This document shows, piece by piece, positions 34,337 to 46,408 of a stretch of DNA of 64,000 nt; position 1 is the stretch's first letter; the number at the start of each line of letters is the position of its first letter. A model generated the notes under the pieces. It was not told the origin of the DNA, did not search any database, and saw nothing but the letters and a program-made list of their open reading frames with translations. The position numbers and the translations under genes are program-made. The DNA comes from Entrophospora sp. SA101 (Eukaryota > Glomeromycota > Glomeromycetes > Entrophosporales > Entrophosporaceae): NCBI GenBank assembly GCA_958430865.1, contig CAUDNR010001435.1, positions 22,737-86,736 on the forward strand, written 5' to 3'.

Positions 34337-36115
34337 TTATTTGATTTTAATTTTTCCTTCACTTTTATGTCTTCCGTTTTCATCATGTTCTCCAATTTTT
34401 GATATATGAATATTCTCAATTCTGCATGTTCCAAAATCGATATTGGGGAATTTATTTAGAATTTGAACAGCTGAAAATGGAATTCGTTCATAATTTTTAT
34501 ACGATCCTTTAATTTTACGATGACTTGTATTAATCAAAGTGGCATGAAGCTAAAAAAAAATAATCAAAAAAATAAATACAACAATGTTTGTATCATTGTT
34601 AGCGTTTAAAGTTGTTGGTGATAAATTAAAATTTTAAGCAAGTAAATAATACCTTTAATGGTCTATCAGTTTTTTTTAAATATCCAGCTTCAGAAAATTT
34701 TTCATTCAAAAATTCTATAGATCAGTAAATTTTTTAAAGAAAAAAAAATAAATATGTGATAATAAATAGATAGATAGATAAATGTATGTATAAAAGTTAT
34801 ACCAGCTAATTTTGTTAAAATCTTTTTTTCTCCCAATTCTTCAACTTTTGCATATAAAACATTTGTTTTTGCTAGTAGTAAATTTAAATTTTGTTTATTA
34901 TTAAATATAGATATAAATGTAAATATAAATGTTTGTAGAATTATAGGATTATCTATCTCTCTTACTAGAATCTTCATCCATTATATCCAAACCAGATAAT
35001 TTTACAACTGGTATTCTTGATCCAACTAAATCATTAACTTCAGTAGACAAACTTTTTAACAATTGCACGGCACCTTTAATATCTTCTTCAATATACAAAC
35101 TTAACATCCCAAGGGTCAAATGAAATGAAGATGGATTTATAAGTATGGTGGGATCAATCTTGGGTATGGAAAGTGAGAGAACATCTGATTGAAAATTGGA
35201 TATCTTTTGTTGCAAATTTCGATCAGTATCAAGTGGTAAAGATAAAAAATGTGTTGGAGGTGATCTTGGAACAACCTATTATTATATATAATTATAGGAA
35301 ACATGAACAGTTAATATTGTTTATTAAGTGGAAATAAGTTTTAACTTTATATATATATAAATGTAATGTCATATCATACTGATCTAATTATTTCATAGAT
35401 TCTTTTTTTAGATTTCTCAATGTTTTCATTTGAACCTGTAATTGCTGAAATTTTAAACACCAAAAGATATTTTTATTTTTTGTTCCTCCAAAAAAAAAAA
35501 AATAAAAGCATAAAAAATATAAATATATATTTACATACATACTACATCTTCACCATTTATAATTTTTATTCTAGTATTTGTATCAGATTCTATTTGTTTC
35601 AATGTTGCACCTCCTCTGCCTATTTTATATAATTGCAAAGTTATCAAGGATAACAATAATAATTATAAGGATCATTTATTATTATTATCAAAATTACCAA
35701 TTATATGTCCATACATTTTTGATGGTATTTTAAGTTTTAATGTTGTTATTTGATCATTTGATACATTTTTTTCATGGATTTGTTGTATATTTGGATCAAT
35801 GCTTTTAACCAATTTGCTGTCATTGGAAACTAAATTTTCATTACTTTTATTATGATTTTTTGAATAACTACTTTTTGTATCTAAATTTTTAAATAATGAA
35901 TGAATGAATTGATTAATTAATTAAAAATTTTTTTTGAAAAAATAAAAAGATAAAATAATAAGAAATAATGATAGTAACTCACCAGAATTTTCTTTGTTTA
36001 TTGTGTCAATAGATACTATAGAAGAACTAGAAACTCTATATGTACGTTTTTCAGCTTGAATAAGTGTAATTCCTTGCATACATCTTGAATTAGAAATATC
36101 TGATGAATTTTTCAT
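34337..36115 (-). CDS. ASCC1: ASCC1-like protein (KH domain plus 2H phosphoesterase domain)
   Basis: Eight exons join in phase: 35983-36115, 35698-35880, 35539-35619, 35380-35444, 34966-35275, 34803-34871, 34653-34714, 34337-34549, giving 371 residues, close to animal ASCC1 (about 360-400). A KH domain lies at about residues 90-150 (KLKIPSKMYGHIIG, the GRGG loop near 106-109, then ITGSNENIEKSKKRI). The second half is the AKAP7/2'-5' RNA-ligase-like domain with two H-x-T motifs: FHLTLGM (His about 206) and LHATLIN (His about 303). The phrases PTHFLSLPL and VLYAKVEELG also fit ASCC1. ASCC1 belongs to the ASC-1 complex linked to alkylation repair and stalled-ribosome handling, acting in nucleus and cytosol. 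The start at 36115 is the first in-frame ATG; the N-terminal 44 residues are the least certain part. Confidence 0.88.
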
Positions 36116-37570
36116 GATTTTGAATTTTTTATATGGAACGTACAAAATTTCAGGAAATCAATATTTAAAAAATTAGTCGAACACGACGTTGTACTACCAA
36201 TGTAATGTGATCATGATATAGCCTTAATTTTGATTGAATTTGGACACAAAAGTTAAATTCAATAGGGAAGGGACCAGATAATTCTCCAGTTTCGTGATAC
36301 TTTTAAATAAAGAAAGAAAGTTATATCTCACCATAGCAAAAAGTAAGCCAAGAATTACGAGGTAAAGGAACTTGGTATTGTGATAATTTTAATCAAAATT
36401 TACAAGCCTAAAAGAATAAATCTATTTTTTTATCATTAAATAATTTTTTATTTTGCCTTTCATCAAAACTGGCAGCAAAATCTTGCTTCAATTAGTTGAT
36501 TATTAATTATTATTTTCACTAATATTAATATCGTTATTGCTACTACTGTCTAATGTCTCACTATAATTATTATTGATAATGATATCATCATCATCATCAT
36601 CATCAGATAGCGGTAGCAGCAGTAATTGTAATAGTACTGTTTTAATCATTGTCATTACTATTATTGTTGTTATTAACAGTTTATTATTATTAATACTATT
36701 TCTATTACTACTACTGAAGTTGTTGTTGTCGTTCAATGAATCAATATTAATATCCTCATTATCTAATAGTTTAGTATTACCATATCTTTTAATTTACTAC
36801 GAATAGTCAAACAAATGATGGACTTTTTCCCTTCTTATCCATTCTAATTAAATGAAATAAGCTGGCAAATTATATTTTCCGTAATATTATTTTTGCGACG
36901 ATCATTTCTATCCATTTCAGAGAAAATTTCCGGTATTAAAGAACTTATTATCTGATTGGTTCTCCCATTATACCGAGCGTCATTTCATCATGGAAACGTG
37001 AATGGAAATGAATTTTTTTACGCTCGCTGTCTCGAGATAGAAAATTCTATCACATATATATAATTTCTAGATCATACATTTCATATGAAATTCCCTGACA
37101 AAATTAAATCAAATAATCTAGTCCAATTTCAGAGACTGTCAATGAAAGTACGGATAGTTGACTAATTATATCATTCATTCATCCATTCATTCATAATAAT
37201 TCTTATAAATTAACGGAAAAAAAATCAAATAGCTTTAAATTTAAACTTTTCTTACCAAAAAATCAATTTTTATTTACTTTTCTTTTGGTGGTTTTGCTAC
37301 TTGGTTTTTTTTCTTTCACAAAAATATTTATACTTTAGTATATTTTAGTGTGTGTTAGTTAATAATAATAAATCAAAGCATTCGTTCATCCATAGAAGGA
37401 AGAAAAACCAAAAGGCAAAATTCAACCAAAAAAAACAACATTCATTAGTTATCATATTTTAATAATACAAAAAAGAGAAAAAACGGACACGGTCTACCAT
37501 AGGAAATTTTGCAACAATAAATGCTAGAGGATTAAACACAATTACTAAACAAAATGCCATTAACTCATTA
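36116..37570. other. Upstream of ASCC1; low-complexity sequence
   Basis: Contains the presumed ASCC1 promoter and, at 36500-36740, a triplet-like ATT/ATC/GTT-rich tract that opens frames on both strands and is not credible coding sequence. At 36880-37120 the base composition is more mixed (possibly a promoter of a gene beyond the gap). No gene can be supported. Confidence 0.35.
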
Positions 37571-37580
37571 NNNNNNNNNN
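37571..37580. other. Assembly gap (10 N)
   Basis: Ten N. To its right lies inverted F-box spacer sequence that continues to the start of block A copy 2, so the join here is uncertain. Confidence 1.
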
Positions 37581-38094
37581 TATTATTACTATAAATTCTT
37601 TTACATTCAATGGAACAAACACTAGCAATAGCAAATATAAATTTTATTTTATATGTGGGCAATTTTGACATAGTTATTTTTCAAAGTGTTTTAAATGATG
37701 TTTTCTTTGAAAATTATTCAATAAAAAGTGGTTTTTGAAGGAAAAAACAGAGTTATAATGGCTTAGGAATCTTTCTAGTGGATGATGACTATTACATCAG
37801 CATTTTATTAGTTTTGTCAAATCTTTGAGTATCACCACCAATTTTTCCTTCCTTCATTGACCTTGGTGGTTGTAGAGATGATTTGCCTTGTACTTTGAGT
37901 TCTTTAATTCTTACAATAAAAAATTGAATTCATTATATCTTTATTATCAAAAAACCAATTTCTGTAAAAGAAATTTGAATGAGTTGTGTTATGCCTGTTC
38001 AAATTTGCTGATGATGGAGATGCCATCAAGGACATATTTGGCATTCAGTTTTAAATACAATAAAAAATCGTAATTCATGGTGTCCTCAATGTGC
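37581..38094. repeat. Inverted copy of F-box spacer and treble-clef ribbon 1
   Basis: 37600-37935 is the reverse complement of the spacer between F-box genes (about 13710-14050 type: it has the CTTCATTGACCTTGGTGG variant). From about 37935 to 38095 it becomes the reverse complement of 11210-11360, ending in the first zinc ribbon of the treble-clef pseudogene (TGGTGTCCTCAATGTGCAGG). It then joins block A at 38095 through the shared five bases AGGAT. The combination is not seen elsewhere in the window. Confidence 0.8.
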
Positions 38095-38939
38095 AGGATC
38101 TTTGTCAAAAATTTTAATTGCAAATACGCATCTTACGTATTCCTGTAGCATCCAGCGCTCACATTTTTCTTCCAAATTAATTAAACCTTGAGACACAGCA
38201 ACTTCACACATGATCCTTGCATGAGGTCTTCCCTATATAATTAAATTTATGATAAGACTAAGAAAAAATAGGAAATAAATCTAATATGCACAGAACCAAC
38301 CGTTCTAGTAACTGGAGGAATCTCATTATGTCGGGAAGTTCTTCTTCTTGGTCGTAACGATTGACGTCGTGTACGTCGTGGAGCCGGGGCCGGAGCTGGA
38401 AATGGTGAAATAATGTTCAAACTTGGAAATATTGCAACATCAGGTGCTGATGGTAATCCTCCTCCATTTGGTTGATAGTGAGCTATTATAGAATTTGAGA
38501 AGATTGTAAAAGCCTAGGCATGCTTATTTTTTCAAAAGAAATGTATTTCAATTTTGCAAGCTACCCAAAGTAATCTTTCTTACCTGAAGCACCCACAACA
38601 TCTATTGGAGGATCATCGACGACACCTCCGTTAGGAACCTTAAAATATTCTTGAAGCCGTACAACAACAAATGTATGTTCGTCTGATTCCATCTCGACTA
38701 TAAATACGTTTCCCTTTGAATCAATATCAAATTTATATCCGCGTGTATCGTGTCGCTCAAAGAAATTATCAATTTTTTTCACAGACAAATTCCAGCCTAT
38801 CTGTATAGGCAAACTATCATACGTATCAATACTGGGTGTAACTTAATAACTTCTGTGTGATGTTTACTTACCTTCTCTCTCTTAGAGAATTTTTTACTCC
38901 CTGAAAATTTTTATCTATGGACATAATTCGATTAATCAT
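38095..38939 (-). pseudogene. Uma2-like gene, truncated copy
   Basis: Copy of the 5' part of the gene at 8981-10331. Exons 1-3 are present (38872-38939, 38584-38831, 38301-38482), and exon 4 (38053-38232 by offset) is cut at 38095, so its last 14 codons and exons 5 and 6 are missing. Only one substitution separates it from the intact copy (38825, silent). If transcribed, the product would lack the C-terminal third including the FVIDLYQIQQ end. Confidence 0.85.
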
Positions 38940-39098
38940 TTTGAAAAAGTTATTGTCGTTTGATCTGTATTTTTCATCATTTAAGTGTTAAGGGTTACGT
39001 AATCACAAAGTTACGCAAAATAATCACATGACCATCGAAAAAAATTCCAAAATAGAAAATCACAAATTGTCAATTGTCCAAGGATTGAACAGTACCAA

Positions 39099-39908
39099 TT
39101 AAGAAATAAGACCAAGATCTTTAAGTCTTCGAGGGATCACTAAATAAAGGTCTTCATAATACCATACTTTGATAAGTAATATCCGATTTTTATCACAATG
39201 TTCTTTTTTTAGCTGATCCCGTGCAAACTGCTTTTCAAAATCCTTTTGGTTTTTGTGAAAGAAAGCATGGAAGCATTCATGTTGTATACCTTGAACTTCG
39301 ACAGCAAAATCGTACCGTGGATAGTATACATCAAGTTCAAGCCCTAACGGATGATCAGGAGTTTTTAAGAAATATGGTCTACGTATATCAGATGGTGGGT
39401 GTAATAATTTCATCACTATTTCCTTGCAGAGTTCTTGTCTCTTATATGGACAAAATGGACACCATTTACCTAAATTTTTTACTTTATCCACGGTTGAATA
39501 CCATTCATGCTTTTTTTCACACTGCCATTTTAATTTTGTATGTGCACCATTATACGTTTCAGAAAGACATAATCCTTTATTTTTAGTCGCGATTTTTCTA
39601 GCTTCTTCAATGGAAATTTTTGCATTACCTGAACAGTGAGGACACGATGTGTCCAAATTTCTTACACATTTAAGACTTGTATACCATTGATGGCCTTCGT
39701 TAACATTCCCATAAAGCAAAGAATCTATATCTATATATTTTTCTGATAATCATTTTCCACCTTTTTTAAGCACAATTTCTTTAGCAATATTAATATTAAG
39801 TATAGAACATCCTGCACATTGAGGACACCATGAATTACGATTTTTTATTGTATTCAAAACTGAATGCCAAATATGCCCTTGATGGCATCTCCATCATCAG
39901 CAAATTTG
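39099..39908 (-). pseudogene. Treble-clef / PD-(D/E)XK protein, broken (block A copy 2)
   Basis: Same sequence and same in-frame stops as 10491-11300 (TGA at 39760-39762). The nuclease-like part (LELDVYYP, AVEVQGIQH) is intact. The shared stops show that the gene was already dead before block A was duplicated. Confidence 0.75.
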
Positions 39909-40562
39909 AACAGGCATAACACAACTCATTCAAATTTCTTTTACAGAAATTGGTTTTTTGATAATAAAGATATAATGAATTCAATTTTTTATTGTAAGAA
40001 GAATAATGAAAAATTTATACAATAAATTTATTTATTTAAAATAAAATAATACACATATACTAAAGGTAGAGGGAAAAGGCAGTAACAATTGGTGCTGAAT
40101 TGCAATAGTAATCAAAGTACAAGGCAAATCATCTCTACAATCACCAAGGATCAAGGAAGGAAGGAAAAATTGGTGGTGATACTCAGAAATTTGACAAAAC
40201 TAATAAAATGCTCATGTAATAATTGTCATCCACTATAGAGATTTCACCAAAAATTTTAAGCCATTATAACTCTCTAAACTTGTTTTTTCCTTCAAAAAAG
40301 ATTGCAAAAACCACTTTTTATTGAATAATTTTCAAAGAAAACATCATTTGAAACACTTTGAAAAATAACTGACAAAATTGCCCACATATAAAATAAAATT
40401 TATATTTGCTATTGCTAGTATTTGTTCCATTGAATGTAAAAAGAATTCATAGTAATAATAATAGCTGATGAAAAGATTTTTTTTGTAATGTCATTTGATT
40501 AAAAAAAAACACCATACTATATATACTGTATATAAAATGAATATAATAATAAAACAATTCAT
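39909..40562. other. F-box gene downstream spacer, block A copy 2
   Basis: Copy of 11301-11954; no gene. Confidence 0.5.
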
Positions 40563-41948
40563 TTAGAAAAAATGGTAATTTAAAAATCCTATATCTTGAT
40601 ATTTTTTTAATAAACCTTCTAATTTTTCTCTTCTTTCATACCTAGACAACTTTATTGTAAAAGGTTTGGGTCCTTTCCAATCACTCTCTAGAGTTCTCAG
40701 TGAACTATCAGAAAAAAAGATTTCAGTATAAGTAGTTAAAGTATTCAAATTTTTTGGTAATATCTGATTTAAAATTGCCAACACTTTATCACCATCTATT
40801 ACATCTCTATTAATAGCATCTAACTTTAGACTTTTTAATTTGGTACATTTACTAATTATAGGAATTAGTTCTTGATCTAGTTCATTTTTGTAAAGTATTT
40901 CCAAATATTCTAAATTTTTACAATTTTGCCCAATTGACTGATTAAGCTTTCCTAAATATTCTTCATCAATTGGTGCACCACGAATTATCAAAGATTTAAG
41001 AGTTTTACCATTGATTTTTATAAATTCAGACAGGTCTAAAAGAAATGGACCATAAAGATACAAATAAAAATATTCAATATTTGGAAATAGAACTGATTTT
41101 AATTGCATTAATTTGACATCTGAGGAGTAATCAACTAATTTTAAAGACTTCAAATTTTGAAATGTTGGAATTATAGAATTTAAATTATTATTTTCATAAC
41201 TTTCATAATTAACTATTGATTTTGAATGAATTAAGATTGCATTTTTTAAATCCTCTAGATTTGGTAAAATTAATTCATCTTCTGACTCAATATGTAATTG
41301 TTTAATTTGATTTTGTGCTTTAATTAATTTAATTAATTCAGTTAAACTAAAAGATTCAGTAACAGTATAATCAGGATTGAAATAGCAATCTATATTTAAA
41401 ACTTGAATATTTTTACAAGTAGTTGCTAATTTATCAATAATTTCAGAACTAGAGTGAATACTGCAATGTAATTCATAAAGGTTTTGAAAACAAGTATCAA
41501 ATCTATGATGATCCAAAAATTCTTCACTATCTAATATTGTAGTAAGCTTTCTGATATTTGAATGATCTAAAATAAATTCTTCCAATCTTGTTTTTAAATA
41601 TTTTAAACTAACAATATCACATAAATCTTCTAACCATTCATTTATTTCATAAAAATCTAATTCAGTTGTAAATTTAGCATAATTGTATAATGGTGGTTTT
41701 TCCAATAATTCAAAATCTTTTAATACAATGTCATTTTCCACCAAGAAATTTTTATCTTCTTCTAGTAAGCAATTAATTAATATTTTGATGCTGTTTCCAG
41801 AAATAAATGGGTTTTTCCATAAAGCTGGAATATTGATATTGTGCCATTTTTTATTGACAAGGACACAAGAATATAATGTTTTATAATCTTTTTCAATGTA
41901 TTTAAATATTTCAGTGAAAATTTCCTGTGGTAAAGTTGTTATAAGCAT
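40563..41948 (-). CDS. F-box / leucine-rich-repeat protein A2
   Basis: The predicted protein of 461 residues is identical to that at 11955-13340: F-box at residues about 4-48, then degenerate leucine-rich repeats. Identity extends through both flanks because the whole 7.3-kb block is duplicated. If the duplication is real, this gene and A1 are functionally redundant for now; if it is an assembly artefact, they are one gene. Confidence 0.88.
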   Translation of the reverse strand: MLITTLPQEIFTEIFKYIEKDYKTLYSCVLVNKKWHNINIPALWKNPFISGNSIKILINCLLEEDKNFLVENDIVLKDFELLEKPPLYNYAKFTTELDFYEINEWLEDLCDIVSLKYLKTRLEEFILDHSNIRKLTTILDSEEFLDHHRFDTCFQNLYELHCSIHSSSEIIDKLATTCKNIQVLNIDCYFNPDYTVTESFSLTELIKLIKAQNQIKQLHIESEDELILPNLEDLKNAILIHSKSIVNYESYENNNLNSIIPTFQNLKSLKLVDYSSDVKLMQLKSVLFPNIEYFYLYLYGPFLLDLSEFIKINGKTLKSLIIRGAPIDEEYLGKLNQSIGQNCKNLEYLEILYKNELDQELIPIISKCTKLKSLKLDAINRDVIDGDKVLAILNQILPKNLNTLTTYTEIFFSDSSLRTLESDWKGPKPFTIKLSRYERREKLEGLLKKYQDIGFLNYHFF

Positions 41949-42767
41949 TTTTTTTTTTACATTATGTGCTACACAAATTTAATAAAATAAAATAATAAAA
42001 TAAAAAATTTTGCTCAAGTTTTATTCATAAGATGAAATATATGTAAAATGGTTTTAACAAGTTTGCTCAGGAACTCCAAGGCAGTTTACTTAGTAAAGTC
42101 TATTTGTTTTTTTTGTTTTTATATAATATAAATTTTTTTTTTTTTGCAAAAGATTGTTAGTTTTATTTATTAAGAATTTATTTTTATAATATAAATATTA
42201 ATAAAGGTAACATTTATTAAATTTATTATTATTATGAAAGGATTCAAAAAATTACAACATATTATTTGTCTTTGCCTAATATTAATCAATTTTAACACAA
42301 CTCATTCAAAGATATAATGAATTCAATTTTTTATTGTAAGAATTAAAGAACTCAAAGTACAAGGCAAATCATCTCTACAACCACCAAGGTCAATGAAGGA
42401 AGGAAAAATTGGTGGTGATACTCAAAGATTTGACAAAACTAATAAAATGCTGATGTAATAGTCATCATCCACTAGAAAGATTCCTAAGCCATTATAACTC
42501 TGTTTTTTCCTTCAAAAACCACTTTTTATTGAATAATTTTCAAAGAAAACATCATTTAAAACACTTTGAAAAATAACTATGTCAAAATTGCCCACATATA
42601 AAATAAAATTTATATTTGCTATTGCTAGTGTTTGTTCCATTGAATGTAAAAGAATTTATAGTAATAATAATACTGATAAAAAGATTTTTTTTTGTAATGT
42701 CATTTGATTAAAAAAAAAACACCATACTATATATATATAAAATGAATATAATAATAAAACAATTCAT

Positions 42768-44150
42768 TTAGATGAAATGATAATTTAAAAATCCTATATC
42801 TTGATATTTTTTTAATAAATCTTCTAATTTTTCTCTTTTTACATACCTAAATAACTTTATTGTAAAAGGTTTGGATCCTTTCCAATTACTCTCTAGAGTT
42901 CTCAGTGAACTATCAGAAAAAAAGATTTTAGAATAAAAAATTAAAGTATTCAAATTTTTTGGTAATATCTGATTTAAAATTTCCAACACTTTATCACCAT
43001 CTATTACATCTCTATTATTATTTAACCTTAGACTTTTTAATTTGGTACATTTACTAATTATAGGAATTAGTTCTTGATCTAGTTCATTTTTGTAAACCAT
43101 TCCCAGGTACTCTAAATTTTTACAATTTTGTCCAATTAATTGATTAAGCTTTCCTAAATATTCTTCATCAATTAGTGCACCATGAATTATCAAAGATTTA
43201 AGAGTTTTACCATTGATTTTTATAAATTCTAATAGGTCTAAAAGAAATGGACTATAATAAAGACACAAAGAAATATATTCAATATTAGGAAATAGAGTAG
43301 GTTTTAATTGCTTTAGTTTGGCATCTGAGGAGCGTTCAACTAATGTTAAAAACTTCAAATTTTGAAATGTTGGAACTATAGAATCTAAATTATGATCTCC
43401 ATAACTTTCATAATTAACTATTGATTTTGAATGAATTAAGATTGCATTTTTTAAATCATCTGGTAAAATTAATTCATCTTCTGAATTAATATATAATTGT
43501 TTAATTTGATTTTGTGCTTTAATTAATTTAATTAATTCAGTTAAACTAAAAAATCCAGTAACAGGATAATCAGGATCAAAATAGCAATCTATATTTAAAA
43601 CTTGAATATTTTTACAAGTAGTTGCTAATTTATTAATAAATTTAGAACTAGTGTGAATACTGCAACATAATTCATGAAGGTTTTGAAAACAAGTATCAAA
43701 TCTATGATGATCCACCAATTCTTCACTATCTGTTATTGTAAGCTTTCTGATATTTGAATGATCAAAAATAAATTCATCCAATTTTGTTTTTAATTGAGAA
43801 TATCCTGAACTATATAAATCAAATAAATATCGCAAAAAATCATTGAATTTATAAAAATCTAATTCAGTTGTAAATTTAGCATAATTGTATAATGGTGTTT
43901 TTTCCAATAATTTAAAATCTTTGAATACAATATCATTTTCCACCAAGAAATTTTTATCTTCTTCTAGTAAGCAATTAATTAATATTTTGATGCTGTTTTT
44001 AGAAATAAATGGGTTTCTCCATAAAGTTGGAATATTGATATTATGCCATTTTTTATTGACAAGAACACAAGAATATAATGTTTTATAATCCTTTTCAATG
44101 TATTTAAATATTTCAATGAAAATTTCCTGTGGTAAAGTTGTTATAAGCAT
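42768..44150 (-). CDS. F-box / leucine-rich-repeat protein B2
   Basis: 460 residues, identical to the protein at 14160-15542, with the same intronless structure and the F-box at the N-end (LPQEIFIEIFKYI, LWRNPF). It keeps the tandem spacing to A2 (start-to-start 2.2 kb). Confidence 0.88.
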   Translation of the reverse strand: MLITTLPQEIFIEIFKYIEKDYKTLYSCVLVNKKWHNINIPTLWRNPFISKNSIKILINCLLEEDKNFLVENDIVFKDFKLLEKTPLYNYAKFTTELDFYKFNDFLRYLFDLYSSGYSQLKTKLDEFIFDHSNIRKLTITDSEELVDHHRFDTCFQNLHELCCSIHTSSKFINKLATTCKNIQVLNIDCYFDPDYPVTGFFSLTELIKLIKAQNQIKQLYINSEDELILPDDLKNAILIHSKSIVNYESYGDHNLDSIVPTFQNLKFLTLVERSSDAKLKQLKPTLFPNIEYISLCLYYSPFLLDLLEFIKINGKTLKSLIIHGALIDEEYLGKLNQLIGQNCKNLEYLGMVYKNELDQELIPIISKCTKLKSLRLNNNRDVIDGDKVLEILNQILPKNLNTLIFYSKIFFSDSSLRTLESNWKGSKPFTIKLFRYVKREKLEDLLKKYQDIGFLNYHFI

Positions 44151-44487
44151 TTTTTTCTTTTTATGTTATGTGCTACACAAATTTAATAACTATTGATATA
44201 TATAATAAAATAAAAAATTTTGCTCAAGTTTTATTTCATAAGTCATCAAGGAATGAAATATATGTAAAATGTTTTTGACAAGTTTGCTTTGGTAGTTTAC
44301 TTAGTAAAGTCTTTATTAACTTCGTTTTTGGTTTTTATATATTAGTAAGTAACATTTAAAATTTATTGTTGTATGAAAGGATCCAAAAAAATTATTTGTC
44401 CTTGTTTGTCTGATATTAACACAATGAATATCCCATTTTTATACAATTCATATTAATATAGAAATTTGTTTTTTGATAATGAAGATG

Positions 44488-45218
44488 TATTACCTACCAT
44501 ACACAAAGTTCTATGTTTCCTTAGCATATCTTAACCATCACCGCATGCAAAGTCTACATTTCCTTAATATGTCATATACACACCAGATCTTAACTGTCCA
44601 TCCTAGAGATACTGCCACTATCTTGCTTGCTTCAACCTTTTTTTTACCATTATTTAAATTTCTAAAATACACCCTGATTGCTGTTAATCTAGACTTTGCA
44701 TCATTGACTAAATTGGGATTCTTCAATATAATCTATTATATTTTTCCAGTTATATCATCATTATCATCGTCATCATCATCAAAAGATTGATCTCTATTAG
44801 GGGTTTGAATATGGAAAAATTCAGTAATTTTAGAAGATCCAATTGCTGCATCTCTCAACTCTTTGGCATGTCCTGATTGAATCCCATATAAAAAGTCCTG
44901 CTTTTCTTTATTGAAGTATAAGTGTCATTTACAAAGGTAAAATTTTCAACATTCACATCCTCCCAGGATTTATCATTGTCAGAACTTGAGTCAGATCCAG
45001 ATCCAGATTCGGGTTCAACTTCAGGCTCAATTTCAGATCCGACTTTGGAACACAAATCTTCATTTAAATTTCATTTCAATTTCATCACTGGTATTTGGGA
45101 CATTATCCACATATGTTAGATCACTACTTAATCTTTTATTTTTGGCTAGCTTTTCAATGTGAGTTCGTCTTTTATTAAGGTCTATCTGTCCATCTTAAGA
45201 TATTGATATATTAAATTG
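44488..45218 (-). pseudogene. Decayed transposase N-terminal region (copy 2)
   Basis: Copy of 15880-16610 with the same breaks: basic start, acidic tract, SWEDVNVENF, Asp-rich tract and EASKIVAVSLGW pieces in separate frames on the minus strand. Confidence 0.45.
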
Positions 45219-45274
45219 AAAAAAGAATTTTGATTTTTGACAGTAAAAGAAATTGATTTTTAATAATATAGTAT

Positions 45275-45405
45275 AAAGACTAGTGCCGTAAATTATGATG
45301 ATGGTAGTAATTGTATTTACGGCATATAAAAAGTGGTTGCAATTACTTTTGCAACCACTTTTGCAACCATACTTTTTCCTTTTTTGGATTACAGCACTAG
45401 TCTTT
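45275..45405. mobile_element. MITE with AAGACTAGTGCCGTAA ends (copy 2)
   Basis: Same element as 16667-16797, ends TAAAGACTAGTGCCGTAA and TTACAGCACTAGTCTTTA. Several substitutions relative to copy 1 are concentrated here (for example ACTTTTGCAACC for ACCTTTGTGACC). Sequence beyond it is unrelated to that beyond copy 1. Confidence 0.75.
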
Positions 45406-45522
45406 ATTTTAGTACCTTTTTACTTTAAATGTGGAAAAAAGCTAACAATATTTTTCAAAAGATTAAACTTATTAAACTTAATGACAGTAAGAAGTCATAG
45501 ATGTGATTTTATTCTAAATATT

Positions 45523-46408
45523 TTATTCATTGCCAGTATATACTGGTCTTGGGCAAGTAGTATCTTTGTATTCATCTTTCACAAATGGGCAAATATTCTG
45601 GTAAAGATATTCTTGCCTTTTGTAATCCAAAGGTGGTGGTGTTAATACTAAAATGGATAAAGCTCTAATTTCTTCCAAAATATCTGCTTTCTTAGTTTTC
45701 AATAAATTAGATTCAACAAAAGGTCCATTAGCAATTTCTTGAACTTTCACTGTACCAAGATTAGATGCTTCAAAAAGAAAATGTTGATACTTTTGTAAAC
45801 CATTTAGTTTCTTAAAATAAATTCCCAAAATAGCTTTAACATCTAAGTATTGAAAACCTTTTCCACCTTCATAACATTGAGCTTTATTCAATCCTGCTGG
45901 ACTAGACTTTTTTACTACCCCAACCACATGATACAGACAATCTACTCTTGTTTTTCTATAGAGTTTTTTTATTAAACCAAAGCTATCATCACATTTGAAT
46001 TTGGTATGCCCTGGGATCATAAAATTCAATTCAATACTTTTATAATAACCACAAATTACTAGATACAAATAAAATCAAATTGTTACATTATTTTTATTTT
46101 GTCCTCCAGCATTATCACAAGTAATCTTTAAATACTTTTCACCTTTATTCAATTTCTTAATTCCATCAAAGATCATACTAAGGGTGCCATTTGGTCCTTT
46201 TCCTATAGTTTCATTTTCATTAAGAACATAATTAATTTGCACCCTTACTGCCTCATCTTGAATACCAAACAAATGGACTTTACATGGACTAAGGTAATAT
46301 ATTTTACTTACTTGTTGATCTGAATAGGGCACATGAACATTTTGAGCTCAATCATAACTATAATGAGCAGTAGCATCAATACTGCAATATTTTGTTTTAC
46401 CCTTTGTT
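45523..46408 (-). pseudogene. DUF7869-like transposase fragment with two nonsense codons
   Basis: One continuous minus frame from about 46405 to 45523, interrupted by two TGA codons: in YD-stop-AQN (about 46350) and in TI-stop-FYLYLV (46075-46077). Both stand where Trp fits (TGG to TGA). Motifs in order: SDQQVSKIYYL, KVHLFGIQDEA, INYVL, KITCDNAGGQNKNN, ELNFMIPGHTKFKCD, GLIKKLYRKT, KRQEYLYQNI. The DN-x2-GQNKN and PGHTKF motifs are those I associate with the DUF7869-type transposase-like family, where the Asp is probably catalytic. The 5' end is missing: at about 46408 it joins the treble-clef fragment, creating a chimeric frame. Confidence 0.7.

Larger units (their letters stand above)
38095..45405. 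repeat. Segmental duplication block A, copy 2 (7.3 kb)
   Basis: Direct repeat of 9487-16797 at offset 28608. The left edge is a junction with inverted F-box spacer (microhomology AGGAT); the right edge lies in the terminal MITE, where several substitutions separate the copies while the preceding 7 kb are nearly identical. Confidence 0.95.

Noticed and set aside
36503..36806. Opposed Ser/Leu/Asn-rich frames
   Set aside because: Overlap a triplet-like low-complexity tract on both strands.
46070..46360. TGA read as Trp (alternative genetic code)
   Set aside because: Intact genes in the window (eRF3, AMACR, Uma2-like, F-box) use TGG for Trp and TGA or TAA as true stops; the two TGA codons lie only in a decayed transposon gene.
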